From the NCBI RefSeq assembly GCF_028993575.1, contig NZ_CP118615.1:2046001-2110000 (forward strand): a DNA stretch of 64,000 bases, given 5' to 3'. The notes beneath the pieces were generated by a model. It was not told where the DNA came from. It made no database searches and saw only the letters and a list, made by a program, of their open reading frames with translations. The position numbers were made by a program, and so were the translations under genes. The DNA is from Micromonospora cathayae. Lineage in GTDB: Bacteria > Actinomycetota > Actinomycetes > Mycobacteriales > Micromonosporaceae. Positions 31,768 to 41,087 of this stretch are shown in pieces (position 1 is the stretch's first letter; each line of letters begins with the position of its first letter).

Positions 31768-32781
31768 GTGATCCATTTTCCCGCGCAGCGGCGGGGCCCG
31801 CTCAGCGCGCTGAGCCTGCGGCTGGCCGCCGCGGTCGCCCTGGTCTGTTCCGTGGTCGGCGTGGTCTACCTGGACCGTGCGGGCTACCGGGACGTCAACG
31901 AGGACGGGCTGACCCTGCTCGACTGTTTCTACTACGCGGTGGTGTCGCTCTCCACCACCGGGTACGGCGACATCACGCCCGCCTCCGAGTCGGCTCGACT
32001 GATCAACGTCATCTTCATCACGCCGGCCCGGGTGCTCTTCCTGATCATCCTGGTCGGTACCACCCTGGAAGTGCTGACCGAGCAGTACCGGACCGGCCGT
32101 CGGCTGAACCGGTGGGGGAGAACCGTGAAGGACCACGTCATCATCTGCGGCTACGGCACCAAGGGCCGCAGCGCGATCTCCGCCCTGCTGGAGAACGGCC
32201 TGGACAAGTCCAGGATCGTCGTGGTGGAGCGCAGCGGCGCGGCGATCCGGCAGGCCACCTCGGCCGGGCTGGTCGCGATCGAGGGGTCGGCGACCCGCTC
32301 GGCGGTGCTCAACGAGGCACACGTCCGGTCCGCCAAGGCGGTGATCATCGCGACCGACAGCGACGACGCGTCGGTGCTGGTGGCGCTGACCGTCCGGCAG
32401 CTCACCGCCGGGCAGGTCCGGATCATCGCGGCGGTCCGGGAGGCCGAGAACGCGCCACTGCTGAAGCAGAGCGGCGCGCACCACGTGATCGTCTCCTCGG
32501 CCACCGCCGGCCGGCTGCTCGGTCTCTCCACCTCCGCCCCGCCGCTGATCGACGTGGTGGAGGACCTGCTCACCCCGGGGCAGGGGATGGCGTTGGCGAT
32601 GCGCTCGGCGGAACGCGCCGAGGTGGGCCGGTCCCCCCGGGAGTTGGACGCGCTGGTCATCGCACTGGTCCGGCGGGGCAAGGTGGTCACCCTCACCGAC
32701 CAGGCCGGCGCGGTGATCGAGACCGGCGACATGCTGGTGTACGTCCGGGACGACCGGCCGCAGGCCGCAGCCGTCCCCTGA
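31768..32781 (+). CDS. Potassium channel protein with TrkA-N (RCK) domain
   Basis: 337 residues from a GTG with a GGACAGGAG-type site. Two membrane helices (about 15-35 and 75-95) flank the selectivity filter STTGYGD (62-68, TTGYGD). [18 protein letters not shown] begins the RCK/TrkA-N Rossmann domain, and a TrkA-C-like segment ([31 protein letters not shown]) ends the protein. It is a two-TM, RCK-gated potassium channel of the MthK type, in the plasma membrane. It converges on korB, sharing a strong bidirectional hairpin. Confidence 0.93.
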   Translation: MIHFPAQRRGPLSALSLRLAAAVALVCSVVGVVYLDRAGYRDVNEDGLTLLDCFYYAVVSLSTTGYGDITPASESARLINVIFITPARVLFLIILVGTTLEVLTEQYRTGRRLNRWGRTVKDHVIICGYGTKGRSAISALLENGLDKSRIVVVERSGAAIRQATSAGLVAIEGSATRSAVLNEAHVRSAKAVIIATDSDDASVLVALTVRQLTAGQVRIIAAVREAENAPLLKQSGAHHVIVSSATAGRLLGLSTSAPPLIDVVEDLLTPGQGMALAMRSAERAEVGRSPRELDALVIALVRRGKVVTLTDQAGAVIETGDMLVYVRDDRPQAAAVP

Positions 32782-32892
32782 CGGTACGGGCGGTGGTCGG
32801 CCCGGGTGGGCCGGCGGTGGCCGCGGCGGGCTCCTCGCGGCAACGGTCGGGCGGCGGCCGTCCGCCGGGACGGGACGAGACGTGCGGACGAC

Positions 32893-32932
32893 AGGAAGGG
32901 GCGGCCCCCGGGTGCCGGGACCGCCCCTTCCT
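32893..32932. terminator. Bidirectional terminator between potassium channel and korB
   Basis: 12-bp perfect outer stem (AGGAAGGGGCGG and its complement) with further inner pairing (CCCGG/CCGGG), between two convergent genes and 11 bases from the korB stop. It serves both directions. Confidence 0.9.
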
Positions 32933-32943
32933 CGACCCAGGGC

Positions 32944-33978
32944 CTAGTTGATCGTCCAGGTGTCGCCGCTGCCCAGCAGGCTGGCGAGCTGCTCCTCGGG
33001 CGTCTCGGTGACCGCCGCCTTCGCCTCGGCGACCTGCTGCTGCACCACGCTGTCGTAGGTGGGGCGGGTGACCGAGCGGAACACGCCGATCGGGGTGTTC
33101 CGCAGGTCCAGCCCGGGCAGCCGGCTCAGCGCGAACGCGTACGCCGGGTCGGTGACCGTGGCGTCGTGCACCACGATGTCCCCGGCCGGGGTGCCGGCCG
33201 TCTCCCGGACCTCCAGGCCGAAGCCGCCCGGCGGGTGCACCACGCAGAACTGGCCGTCCCGGCCGAACGTGATCGGCTGCCCGTGCTCCAGCCGGATCAG
33301 GAAGTCGTCCCGGGTGTCGGCTTCCTTGAGCTGGTCGAACGCGCCGTCGTTGAAGATGTTGCAGTTCTGGTAGATCTCCACGAACGCCGAACCCTCGTGC
33401 TCGGCGGCGGCCCGCAGCACCGACTGGAGGTGCTTGCGGTCGGAGTCGATGGTGCGGCCGACGAAGGTCGCCTCCGCGCCCAGCGCCAGCGAGAGCGGGT
33501 TGAACGGCGCGTCCGCCGAACCGGCCGGCGTCGACTTGGTGATCTTGCCGACCTCGGAGGTGGGCGAGTACTGGCCCTTGGTCAGCCCGTAGATCTTGTT
33601 GTTGAACAGCAGGATCTTCAGGTTGACGTTGCGACGCAGCGCGTGGATCAGGTGGTTGCCGCCGATGGAGAGGGCGTCACCGTCACCGGTGACCACCCAC
33701 ACCGACAGGTCCGGCCGGCTCACCGACAGGCCGGTGGCGATCGCCGGGGCCCGCCCGTGGATCGAGTGCAGACCGTACGTGTTCATGTAGTAAGGGAACC
33801 GCGAGGAGCAGCCGATCCCGGAGACGAAGACGATGTTCTCCCGGGGGATGTTCAGCTCCGGCATGAACTGCTGCACGGCGGCCAGGATGGCGTAGTCACC
33901 GCAGCCGGGGCACCAGCGCACCTCCTGGTCGGACTTGAAGTCCCGGGTGGTGAGCTTGAGGGCGACGGGCTCAGACAT
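32944..33978 (-). CDS. korB: 2-oxoacid:ferredoxin oxidoreductase subunit beta
   Basis: 344 residues. The cysteine motif WCPGCGDYAI (about 22-31) binds the [4Fe-4S] cluster, and VVTGDGDALSIGGNHLIHALRRNVN...LLFNNKIYGLTKGQYSPT is the thiamine-pyrophosphate-binding segment (GDG...NN). It forms the catalytic partner of KorA in CoA- and ferredoxin-dependent decarboxylation of 2-oxoglutarate, the actinobacterial alternative to the 2-oxoglutarate dehydrogenase. The ATG at 33978 overlaps the korA stop by 8 bases. Confidence 0.93.
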   Translation of the reverse strand: MSEPVALKLTTRDFKSDQEVRWCPGCGDYAILAAVQQFMPELNIPRENIVFVSGIGCSSRFPYYMNTYGLHSIHGRAPAIATGLSVSRPDLSVWVVTGDGDALSIGGNHLIHALRRNVNLKILLFNNKIYGLTKGQYSPTSEVGKITKSTPAGSADAPFNPLSLALGAEATFVGRTIDSDRKHLQSVLRAAAEHEGSAFVEIYQNCNIFNDGAFDQLKEADTRDDFLIRLEHGQPITFGRDGQFCVVHPPGGFGLEVRETAGTPAGDIVVHDATVTDPAYAFALSRLPGLDLRNTPIGVFRSVTRPTYDSVVQQQVAEAKAAVTETPEEQLASLLGSGDTWTIN

Positions 33979-35818
33979 TCTTCAGGACCTCTTCCAGCAT
34001 CGTCTCCAGCTCCGAAGCGGTGAACGGCAGGCCACGGACCTGGTTGTACGCGATCGCGTCGACCAGGTAACGGCCCCGGATCACCTGGGCGAGCTGCCCG
34101 AGGTTCATCTCGGGGATGACCACCCGGTCGTAGGAGCGGAGCACCTCGCCGAGGTTCGCCGGCATCGGCGCCAGGTGCCGCAGGTGCGCCTGGGCGATCG
34201 ACAGGCCGCGCTGACGTACCCGCCGGCAGGCCGCGCCGATCGGCCCGTACGTGGAGCCCCAGCCGAGCACCAGCACCCGGGCGTCACCGTTCGGGTCCTC
34301 GACCTCCAGGTCGGGCACCGGGATCGCCTCGATGCGGGCGGCCCTGGTCCGCACCATGAAGTCGTGGTTCGTCGGGTCGTACGAGATGTCACCGGTCTTG
34401 TCGGCCTTCTCCAGGCCGCCGATCCGGTGCTCCAGCCCCGGCGTGCCCGGCACCGCCCACGGCCGGGCCAGGGTCTCCGGGTCGCGCAGGTACGGCAGGA
34501 AGCTCTTGCCGTCCTCGCCGTTCGGCTCGGTGGCGAACGCGACCCGCAGGTCCGGCAGGGACGCCACGTCGGGCAGCAGCCACGGCTCGGAGCCGTTGGC
34601 GACGTAGTTGTCCGACAGCAGCAGCACCGGGGTGCGGTAGGTCAGCGCGATCCGGGCCGCCTCGATCGCCGCGTGGAAGCAGTCCGCCGGGGACTTCGGG
34701 GCGATCACCGCGACCGGGGCCTCGCCGTGCCGGCCGTACAGGGCCATGTTCAGGTCGGCCTGCTCGGTCTTGGTGGGCATGCCGGTGGACGGCCCGGCCC
34801 GCTGCACGTCCACGATGACCAGCGGCAGCTCCAGCGCCACCGCGAGGGAGATGGTCTCGCTCTTGAGCGCCACGCCCGGCCCGCTGGTGGTGGTGATGCC
34901 GAGCGCCCCGCCGTACGACGCGCCGAGCGCCGCGCCGACCGCGGCGATCTCGTCCTCGGCCTGCATGGTGACCACACCGAAGCGCTTGTGCTTGCTCAGC
35001 TCGTGCAGGATGTCCGAGGCCGGGGTGATCGGGTACGCCCCGAGGAAGACCGGCAGCCCGGAGCGCACCCCGGCGGCGACCAGCCCCAGCGACAGCGCGG
35101 CGTTGCCGGTGATGTTCCGGTACGTGCCGGGCTGCATCCGGGCCGGCTTGACCTCGTACCGCACCGAGAAGGAGTCGGTGGTCTCGCCGAAGTTCCAGCC
35201 GGCCTTGAAGGCGGCGATGTTGGCGGCGACCAGCTCGGGACGCTTGGCGAACTTCCGCTCCAGGAACCGCAGGGTCGACTCGTACGGGCGGGAGTACATC
35301 CAGGAGAGCAGGCCGAGGGCGAACATGTTCTTGGCCCGCTCGGCGTCCTTCTTGGACACCTCCAGCTGGGCCAGCGCGCCGACCGTCATGGAGGTCAACG
35401 CGACCGGGTGCACCGTCCAGCCGGAGAGGCTGTCGTCCTCCAGCGGGTTGGCCTGGTAGCCGACCTTGGTGAGGTTCCGCTTGGTGAACTCGTCGGTGTT
35501 GACGATGATGTCCGCGCCGCGGGGCAGGTCGTTCAGGTTGGCCTTCAGGGCCGCCGGGTTCATCGCGACCAGGACGTTCGGCGCGTCCCCCGGGGTGAGG
35601 ATGTCGTAGTCGGCGAAGTGGACCTGGAAACTGGAGACGCCCGGCAGGGTGCCTGCGGGGGCGCGGATCTCGGCCGGGAAGTTCGGCAACGTGGAGATGT
35701 CGTTGCCGAGCTGCGCCGTCTCCGAGGTGAACCGGTCGCCGGTGAGTTGCATGCCGTCGCCGGAGTCCCCGGCGAACCGGATGACCACCCGGTCGAGTTG
35801 GCGGATCTGCTTGGTCAC
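33971..35818 (-). CDS. korA: 2-oxoacid:ferredoxin oxidoreductase subunit alpha
   Basis: 615 residues. The N-terminal gamma-type domain (LDRVVIRFAGDSGDGMQLTGDRF) is fused to the alpha domain (VAAGVRSGLPVFLGAYPITPASDILHELSKHKRFGVVTMQAEDEIAAVGAALGASYGG...TTSGPG), as in KorA of mycobacteria and Streptomyces. With KorB it converts 2-oxoglutarate and CoA to succinyl-CoA with reduced ferredoxin. The GTG at 35818 (MTKQIRQLDRV) with GAGGTGCAGGC upstream fits; the open frame continues upstream without homologous sequence. It is the first gene of the two-gene operon. Confidence 0.93.
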   Translation of the reverse strand: MTKQIRQLDRVVIRFAGDSGDGMQLTGDRFTSETAQLGNDISTLPNFPAEIRAPAGTLPGVSSFQVHFADYDILTPGDAPNVLVAMNPAALKANLNDLPRGADIIVNTDEFTKRNLTKVGYQANPLEDDSLSGWTVHPVALTSMTVGALAQLEVSKKDAERAKNMFALGLLSWMYSRPYESTLRFLERKFAKRPELVAANIAAFKAGWNFGETTDSFSVRYEVKPARMQPGTYRNITGNAALSLGLVAAGVRSGLPVFLGAYPITPASDILHELSKHKRFGVVTMQAEDEIAAVGAALGASYGGALGITTTSGPGVALKSETISLAVALELPLVIVDVQRAGPSTGMPTKTEQADLNMALYGRHGEAPVAVIAPKSPADCFHAAIEAARIALTYRTPVLLLSDNYVANGSEPWLLPDVASLPDLRVAFATEPNGEDGKSFLPYLRDPETLARPWAVPGTPGLEHRIGGLEKADKTGDISYDPTNHDFMVRTRAARIEAIPVPDLEVEDPNGDARVLVLGWGSTYGPIGAACRRVRQRGLSIAQAHLRHLAPMPANLGEVLRSYDRVVIPEMNLGQLAQVIRGRYLVDAIAYNQVRGLPFTASELETMLEEVLKNV

Positions 35819-36109
35819 GCCTGCACCTCGCTTCGCGTGGCCCGGTCGCACGGGCGGCCGAACCTGCTGCTGACCTCGCGTTGCCCGGCCACCTGACCTC
35901 CTTGGACGCACTGCTGGGGCGGACCCGGTGCTGACCACCCTGGCCCGCTCGCGCACAACATCTGAGAGCGTACGTCGGACCGGGGGCATCGTCGGATGCC
36001 AGGTCCGCGAAATGGGACCGGACCCCGCGCTGGAATATACGGATATGGGGCATTCTACGGTGCTGTGGTAACCGAAATCACCGGCGAGATTGCGCAATCC
36101 CGATGACGG

Positions 36110-37534
36110 TCACTCGGAGGGGGTCGGGGTGCCGGTCGGGCCACCCCGCGGGTCCGCCAGCCGCCGCCGCAACGACGTGGTCGCCAACGTCAGGGCCAGC
36201 ACCACCAGGAGCCCGGAGGCGACGATGAGGGCGATCGCCGTCTGCTGGGCCGAGCTCAGCCCATCGGCCCGGTCCGCGCGGTTGGTCGTACCGCCGAGGA
36301 CGCCCTGCGACCCGGTCGGCTGGGGCGTCCCGGCCACCGGCGTGGCCAGCGACGCGACGGCGGTGATCCGGAAGCTCATCTGCACCCGCCGGCTCTGGCC
36401 GCTGCGCGGGTCGAGCTGCCCGGCCACCGCGCCGGCCAGTGGCGCCTGCCGCTGCGCGTCCGCCGTCGCGACCACCGGCAGCCGCAGCAGCGCCGTCCGG
36501 CCCGCCGGGACCGGGCCCAACTGGCACCGGGTACGCCCGGCGGGCGAGTCGGCGCACCCGGCCGGCGGGTTCGGCGCGCTCAAGCCGTCCGGCAGGGTCA
36601 CCTCGACCAGCCCGTCCGCGTCCACCGTGCCCGTGTTGCCCAGCCGGACCTCCAGCGTGCTGGGTCCGCCACTGATGTCGAAGGCCACCTCACCGGCCTC
36701 CAGCGCGATGCCGGGCACCGGTGGGCCGGGCGGGAAGAGCACCGCGAAACCCTCGTCGTCGCGCGCCGAGCCGGCCTCCCCCGGGGCGGTGGCGGTCACC
36801 GACACGGTGCCGTCGAGCGGCATCTGCCGCCAGGCCGTGCCGGCGACCCGTACCCGGATCAGGGTGCTGAACCGCGCGCCCGGTGCGGTCGTCCACGCGC
36901 CGCAGCGGTAGCTGCCACCGCCGGTCGCCGCGCAGCCCGGCGTGCCGGCGTCGGTCACCCCGGACGGCAGCGTGTACGTGAGGCTGAGCTGCTCGGCCAC
37001 CTCGCCGGTGTTGGTCACCGTGACCTGGAGGGTGGCCGCGCTGCTGGGCGCGTTCCAGTACGCCTCGGTCAGCCGGACGTCCCCGGTGGTGACCCGGACC
37101 CCGAGCCGCGTGCCGCCCGGCGGCGGGACGCTGGCGGTCACCGTCGGACGCGGGGGCTGACTCGGCACGGTGGGCCGGGGCCCGGCGGTCGACGGGGCGG
37201 CGGTGGTCGGTGCGGCCGAGGTGATGATTACGGTGGGTGATGGTTCGGGTGCGTCCGTGGTGGGGGGTGGGGGTGTCTCCACCGGTGGCTCCACCGTCGG
37301 CGGGGCGACCGTCGGTGGCGGGTCGGTCGGGGTGGGCGGATCCGTCGGCGGCTGCTCTCCACCGCCCCCCGGCTGGGTGACGGGTGCCTGCTCGGCCACG
37401 GGGACGGCGGCGGTCGCCAGACCCGGGGCCAGGGTGGCCGCCGTGGCCGTCCCGACGGCCAGCGAGGCCGCCAGGAGACGTGCGACCCATCGGTCACGGA
37501 GTCGCCCGCCGGGTGGCGGGACGTGGTGAGTCAT
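36110..37534 (-). CDS. Proline-rich cell-surface protein with C-terminal membrane anchor
   Basis: 474 residues. A signal peptide (WVARLLAASLAVGTATAATLAPGLATAA) is followed by a proline/threonine-rich spacer (about 55-135; PPTDPPTPTDPPPTVAPPT-like) and two DUF11-like/repeat beta-domains (VTTGDVRLTEAYWNAPSSAATLQVTVTNTGEVAEQLSLTYTLPSG, then GEVAFDISGGPSTLEVRLGNTGTVDADGLVEVTLPDGL). A membrane span (QQTAIALIVASGLLVVLALTLATTSL) and RRR end it. It is exposed on the cell surface; its role is unknown. Start ATG at 37534 has GGAGGAGAG. The N/T/G alternation in the two domains suggests internal duplication. Confidence 0.82.
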   Translation of the reverse strand: MTHHVPPPGGRLRDRWVARLLAASLAVGTATAATLAPGLATAAVPVAEQAPVTQPGGGGEQPPTDPPTPTDPPPTVAPPTVEPPVETPPPPTTDAPEPSPTVIITSAAPTTAAPSTAGPRPTVPSQPPRPTVTASVPPPGGTRLGVRVTTGDVRLTEAYWNAPSSAATLQVTVTNTGEVAEQLSLTYTLPSGVTDAGTPGCAATGGGSYRCGAWTTAPGARFSTLIRVRVAGTAWRQMPLDGTVSVTATAPGEAGSARDDEGFAVLFPPGPPVPGIALEAGEVAFDISGGPSTLEVRLGNTGTVDADGLVEVTLPDGLSAPNPPAGCADSPAGRTRCQLGPVPAGRTALLRLPVVATADAQRQAPLAGAVAGQLDPRSGQSRRVQMSFRITAVASLATPVAGTPQPTGSQGVLGGTTNRADRADGLSSAQQTAIALIVASGLLVVLALTLATTSLRRRLADPRGGPTGTPTPSE

Positions 37535-37661
37535 CTCTCCTCCGGTGACAGTGGGTGAGGATTCATTATTCGGTAACAGTTGCTCGGTGGCACTAGTCCC
37601 GTCAGGAAACAGTTCCGTAACGTGTTCGGGGCGGGGGTGCCTGCCGGTACGCTGACCTCCC

Positions 37662-38039
37662 ATGAGCGGATACCTGGGCTCGTACGCGACGCTCGGGCTG
37701 TTGCTCGGCGCGAGTGTCCTCTTCTTCGTGGTGGCGTTCTCGGCCAACCGGGTGTTACGTCCCGCCCGACCGGCCGATCCGGCCGGCAAGCGCGCCAGCT
37801 ACGAGTGCGGCCTCGATCCGGTGGGCGGCGACTGGGCGCAGATGCAGATCCGCTACTACGTCTACGCCTACCTGTACGTGCTCTTCGCCGTGGAGGCGGT
37901 CTTCCTCTTCCCCTGGGCCGTGGTCTTCGACCGCCCCGGCTTCGGGCTGCTCACCGTCGCCGAGATGGGGATCTTCGTGGCCGTGCTGGCGCTCGGCATC
38001 CTCTACGCCTGGCGGAAGAACATCCTGCGCTGGACCTGA
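37662..38039 (+). CDS. nuoA: NADH-quinone oxidoreductase subunit A (solitary)
   Basis: 125 residues with three membrane helices (YATLGLLLGASVLFFVVAF, YVYAYLYVLFAVEAVFLFPWAVV, GIFVAVLALGILYAWR) and the subunit A signature KRASYECGLDPVGGDWAQMQIRYY. In a normal nuo operon it is first and followed by nuoB; here the next gene is a convergent folP2, so it is a stand-alone copy that may serve an incomplete complex I or be a paralogue. Start ATG at 37662 (MSGYLGSYATLG). Confidence 0.92.
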   Translation: MSGYLGSYATLGLLLGASVLFFVVAFSANRVLRPARPADPAGKRASYECGLDPVGGDWAQMQIRYYVYAYLYVLFAVEAVFLFPWAVVFDRPGFGLLTVAEMGIFVAVLALGILYAWRKNILRWT

Positions 38040-38130
38040 CCGGCCGCCCACGCCCGCAGACCTGACCGGGAAACGGGACGGGGCCACCCGGACCGGCCAT
38101 CCGGTGCGCCCAACCAGGCCGGTGCGACGG

Positions 38131-39000
38131 TCAGGCCAGGCCGCGACGGGTCAGGGTGGGCGGCCGGTCGCCCCGGATCGAGGCCACCATGTCCAGCACC
38201 CGGCGGGTCTGCCGGACCTGGTGGGCCCGGAACACCCGCGCGCCCAGCCAGGCCGACACGGCGGTGGCGGCGAGCGTCCCCTCCAGCCGCTCGGCCACCG
38301 GCAGGTCGAGCGTCTCGCCGATGAAGTCCTTGTTCGACAGGGCCACCAGCAGCGGCCAACCGGTGCCGGCCAGCTCGCCGAGCCGTCGGGTGATCTCCAA
38401 CGAGTGCCGGGTGTTCTTGCCGAAGTCGTGCGCCGGGTCGATGAGCACACCGTCGGTGCGTACCCCGAGCGCCACCGCCCGCTCGGCGAGCCCGGTCACG
38501 GTGGTGCGCACGTCGGCGACCACGTCGTCGAAGGCGGCCCGGTGCGGCCGGGTACGCGGGGCCAGCCCGCCGGCGTGCGAACAGACCAGCCCGGCGCCGG
38601 TCTCGGCGGCCACCCGGGCCAGCGCCGGATCCGCCCCGGACCAGGTGTCGTTGAGCAGGTCCGCCCCGGCGGCCACCGCCTCCACGGCCACCTCGGCCCG
38701 CCAGGTGTCGATCGAGATCACCACCTCCGGGAAGGCGGCCCGGACCGCGGCGATGGTGTCGACGGTACGACGGATCTCCTCGGCGACGTCGACCTCGTCC
38801 CCGGGGCCGGCCTTCACCCCGCCGATGTCGATGATCTCCGCGCCCTCGTCCACCGCCTGCTCCACCGCTCGCAGCGCGCTGTCGGCGGCGTAGGTGGCCC
38901 CCCGGTCGAAGAACGAGTCCGGGGTGCGGTTGACGATCGCCATCACCACCAGCTCGCCCGGGGCGAACGTACGTCCACCGAGTCGCAGCGCCCCGGCCAT
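38131..39000 (-). CDS. folP2: Dihydropteroate synthase homologue, FolP2 type
   Basis: 289 residues. The TIM-barrel pattern matches mycobacterial FolP2 closely: MAIVNRTPDSFFDRGATYA, IDIGGVKAGPGDEVD, LISIDTWRAEVA-like, LLNDTWSGADP, CSHAGGLAPRTRPHRAAF, LIDPAHDFGKNTRHSLE, LLVALSNKDFIGETLDLPV, and a C-terminal RPPTLTRRGLA. The loop normally reading GG-E-S-T-R-P-G in true dihydropteroate synthases is GGVKAGPG, and FolP2 proteins are reported to lack DHPS activity, so folate synthesis is doubtful. The ATG at 39000 has an AGGAGG site. It starts a block syntenic with Rv1207 onward. Confidence 0.9.
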   Translation of the reverse strand: MAGALRLGGRTFAPGELVVMAIVNRTPDSFFDRGATYAADSALRAVEQAVDEGAEIIDIGGVKAGPGDEVDVAEEIRRTVDTIAAVRAAFPEVVISIDTWRAEVAVEAVAAGADLLNDTWSGADPALARVAAETGAGLVCSHAGGLAPRTRPHRAAFDDVVADVRTTVTGLAERAVALGVRTDGVLIDPAHDFGKNTRHSLEITRRLGELAGTGWPLLVALSNKDFIGETLDLPVAERLEGTLAATAVSAWLGARVFRAHQVRQTRRVLDMVASIRGDRPPTLTRRGLA

Positions 39001-39156
39001 GCCCGCCTCCTGAAGGTCCACCCGTCACCAGCCTCCCGACGCTAGCCGGTCCGCCCTGGCGGCCGCCGGTCGGATCGACGGTCGGCGTGGCGGGCCGACG
39101 CGACAGGATGTGGTCCGGGGGTCGCCCGGCGACGATCGTCGTGCCACGATCTGTGC

Positions 39157-39804
39157 ATGGGTCAGCTTCTGCTCGTACTGGTCGTGGCGTTGACCGTCGC
39201 GGCGGTGGTGTTCGGCGTGACGGTTCTGGTCAGCGGCCGCGATCCGGGCCTGGTCCCGGCCGAGCCCGACGGCCGGGCGGTACCCCTGCCCGGAGGCCGT
39301 CCACTGGCCGAGTCGGATATCGGCGGGGCTCGCTTCGACACGGCGCTGCGCGGTTACCGGATGGACCAGGTCGACCAGGCGCTGCGCCGGGCCGCCTACG
39401 ACATCGGGTACAAGTCGGAGCTGATCGGCGTACTGGAGGCGGAGGTCGACGCCCTGCGGGCGGGCCGCGCCGACGAGGCCGAGAAGCTGCGGGAGTCCCG
39501 GCTCGCCGCCGCGGCCACCGCCGCCACCCCGGCCGACGCCACCACGTCACCCGCTGCGGGCGACCCGGCCACCACGTCCCCGGCCGCCACCGACTCGGCT
39601 GCGAGCGACCCGGCCACCAGCGACGCTGCCACCGGCGAACCGGCCGACCGGCCCGAGGTGACCGTCGCCGGTACCGGTGAGGAGGCCGGCCGGCCCGACC
39701 GGGCCGTCTCCGGTGAGGACCAGGCCGGTACGGACCGGGCCGTCGCCGGTGCCGGTGAGGTGGCCGGCCGGCCCGACGTGGCCGTCCGGTCGGAGTCGGC
39801 GTGA
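39157..39804 (+). CDS. DivIVA-domain membrane protein
   Basis: 215 residues. One membrane helix (QLLLVLVVALTVAAVVFGVTVLV) is followed by a short DivIVA-like domain ARFDTALRGYRMDQVDQALRRAAYDIGYKSELIGVLEAEVDALRAG (about 57-100). A C-terminal tail of repetitive Ala/Thr/Asp-rich and AGRPD-type units (GRPDRAVSGEDQAGTDRAVAGAGEVAGRPDVAV) follows. It resembles the actinobacterial protein encoded after folP2. Likely involved in envelope growth or polarity. The tail repeats probably vary between strains. Its stop overlaps the next GTG start by 4 bases. Confidence 0.82.
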   Translation: MGQLLLVLVVALTVAAVVFGVTVLVSGRDPGLVPAEPDGRAVPLPGGRPLAESDIGGARFDTALRGYRMDQVDQALRRAAYDIGYKSELIGVLEAEVDALRAGRADEAEKLRESRLAAAATAATPADATTSPAAGDPATTSPAATDSAASDPATSDAATGEPADRPEVTVAGTGEEAGRPDRAVSGEDQAGTDRAVAGAGEVAGRPDVAVRSESA

Positions 39805-40304
39805 CCGGGCCCGGCGGCTCCGGTGCCGAGGATCTGGGTGCGGCGGCGCAGCCCGGGGCCGGTGAGGTCACCGCGACGGTGATCGTCGACGCGCCCGCCG
39901 AGCGGGTCTTCGCCGCGTTGACCGCCTGGGAGCGGCAGTCGGAGTGGATTCCGTTCACCACCGTCCGGGTGGTCGAGGGGGACGGCGGCGAGGGCAGCCT
40001 GATCGAGGCGGTCACCGCCATCGGGCCGGCGGCGCTGCGCGACGAGATGCGGGTGGTCCGGGTGGACGCGCCGTACGAGGTGGGGGTGGTCCACTGCGGG
40101 CGGTTGCTGCGCGGCCCCGGCGTGCTGCGCTGCACCCCGATGGACCGGGACCGCACCCAGGTGGTCTGGCACGAGTGGTTCCACCTGCCGGGCGGCACCG
40201 CCGGGCGGGTGGCCTGGCCGGTGCTCTGGCCCGGTTCCAAGGTCAGCCTCACCCAGGCGCTCAAGAAGTTCGGCCGGTTGGTCGAGCAGGGTCGCCTGCC
40301 CTGA
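39801..40304 (+). CDS. SRPBCC (polyketide cyclase/START-like) family protein
   Basis: 167 residues from a GTG that overlaps the DivIVA-like gene stop. The strand-helix pattern VTATVIVDAPAERVFAALTAWERQSEWIPFTTVRVVEGDGGEGSLIEAVTAI and VVWHEWFHLPGGTAGRVAWPVLWPGSKVSLTQALKKFGRLVEQG fits the START-like lipid/hydrophobic-ligand fold common in actinobacteria as a conserved hypothetical. No catalytic residues can be proposed. It is translationally coupled to the DivIVA-like gene. Confidence 0.82.
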   Translation: MTGPGGSGAEDLGAAAQPGAGEVTATVIVDAPAERVFAALTAWERQSEWIPFTTVRVVEGDGGEGSLIEAVTAIGPAALRDEMRVVRVDAPYEVGVVHCGRLLRGPGVLRCTPMDRDRTQVVWHEWFHLPGGTAGRVAWPVLWPGSKVSLTQALKKFGRLVEQGRLP

Positions 40305-40484
40305 GCGACCCACCCGGGCGACCCACCCGACCGCCTGCGGCCGGAAGACCGGGTGGCGGGAAGACCGGGTGGCGGGGAGGGCCCGGCAGCGGGAAGGCCG
40401 GCCAGCGGGGGTAGGCCGGGCGGCGGGTCGTCCGGCGGGCCGGGCGGCGGGGCGGGGCGTCCGTCGCCGGTGCGGTGACCTACG

Positions 40485-41075
40485 GTGGACGCCGTGAACG
40501 ACCTGGTGACCGGTGCCGACGGTCTGCCCCGCTGCGTTTGGGGGGCGAGCACCCCGGACTACGCCGCCTACCACGACGAGGAGTGGGGACGCCCGGTCCG
40601 TGGCGACGACGCCCTCTACGAGCGGATCACCCTGGAGGCGTTCCAGTCCGGGCTCTCCTGGCTGACCATCCTGCGGAAGCGGCCGGCGTTCCGGCGGGCC
40701 TTCGACGGGTTCCGGATCGCCACCGTGGCCGGCTACGACGAGGCCGACGTGGCCCGGCTGCTCGGCGACGCGGGCATCGTCCGCAACCGCGCCAAGATCG
40801 AAGCGGCGATCGGGAACGCGCGGGCCGCGCTCGACCTGCCGGGCGGGCTCACCGAGCTGCTCTGGTCCTTCGCGCCGCCGCCCCGGGCGACCCGGTTCGA
40901 CCGGTTCGTCGACCTGCCGGCGACCACCCCGGAGTCGACCGCGTTGGCCCGCGCGCTCAAGGGGCACGGCTTCCGGTTCGTGGGCCCCACCACGGCGTAC
41001 GCGTTGATGCAGGCCACCGGCATGGTCGACGACCATCTGGCCGGCTGTCACGTCGTGGTCCCGCGCCCGGCGTGA
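40485..41075 (+). CDS. tag: DNA-3-methyladenine glycosylase I
   Basis: 196 residues. Tag signature: RCVWGASTPDYAAYHDEEWGRPVRGDDALYERITLEAFQSGLSWLTILRKRPAFRRAF, IVRNRAKIEAAIGNARA, and ALKGHGFRFVGPTTAYALMQATGMVDDHLAGCHV, including the zinc-ligand His/Cys residues (Y-H-x-E, G-C-H). It excises N3-methyladenine from DNA. GTG at 40485 or 40494 (VNDLVTG) are both possible starts. Fits Rv1210 position. Confidence 0.93.
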   Translation: MDAVNDLVTGADGLPRCVWGASTPDYAAYHDEEWGRPVRGDDALYERITLEAFQSGLSWLTILRKRPAFRRAFDGFRIATVAGYDEADVARLLGDAGIVRNRAKIEAAIGNARAALDLPGGLTELLWSFAPPPRATRFDRFVDLPATTPESTALARALKGHGFRFVGPTTAYALMQATGMVDDHLAGCHVVVPRPA

Positions 41076-41087
41076 TGGGATGGCGGC

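Noticed and set aside
33971..35896. Long plus frames opposite korA/korB
   Set aside because: Compositional shadows without protein motifs; korA/korB motifs are on the minus strand.
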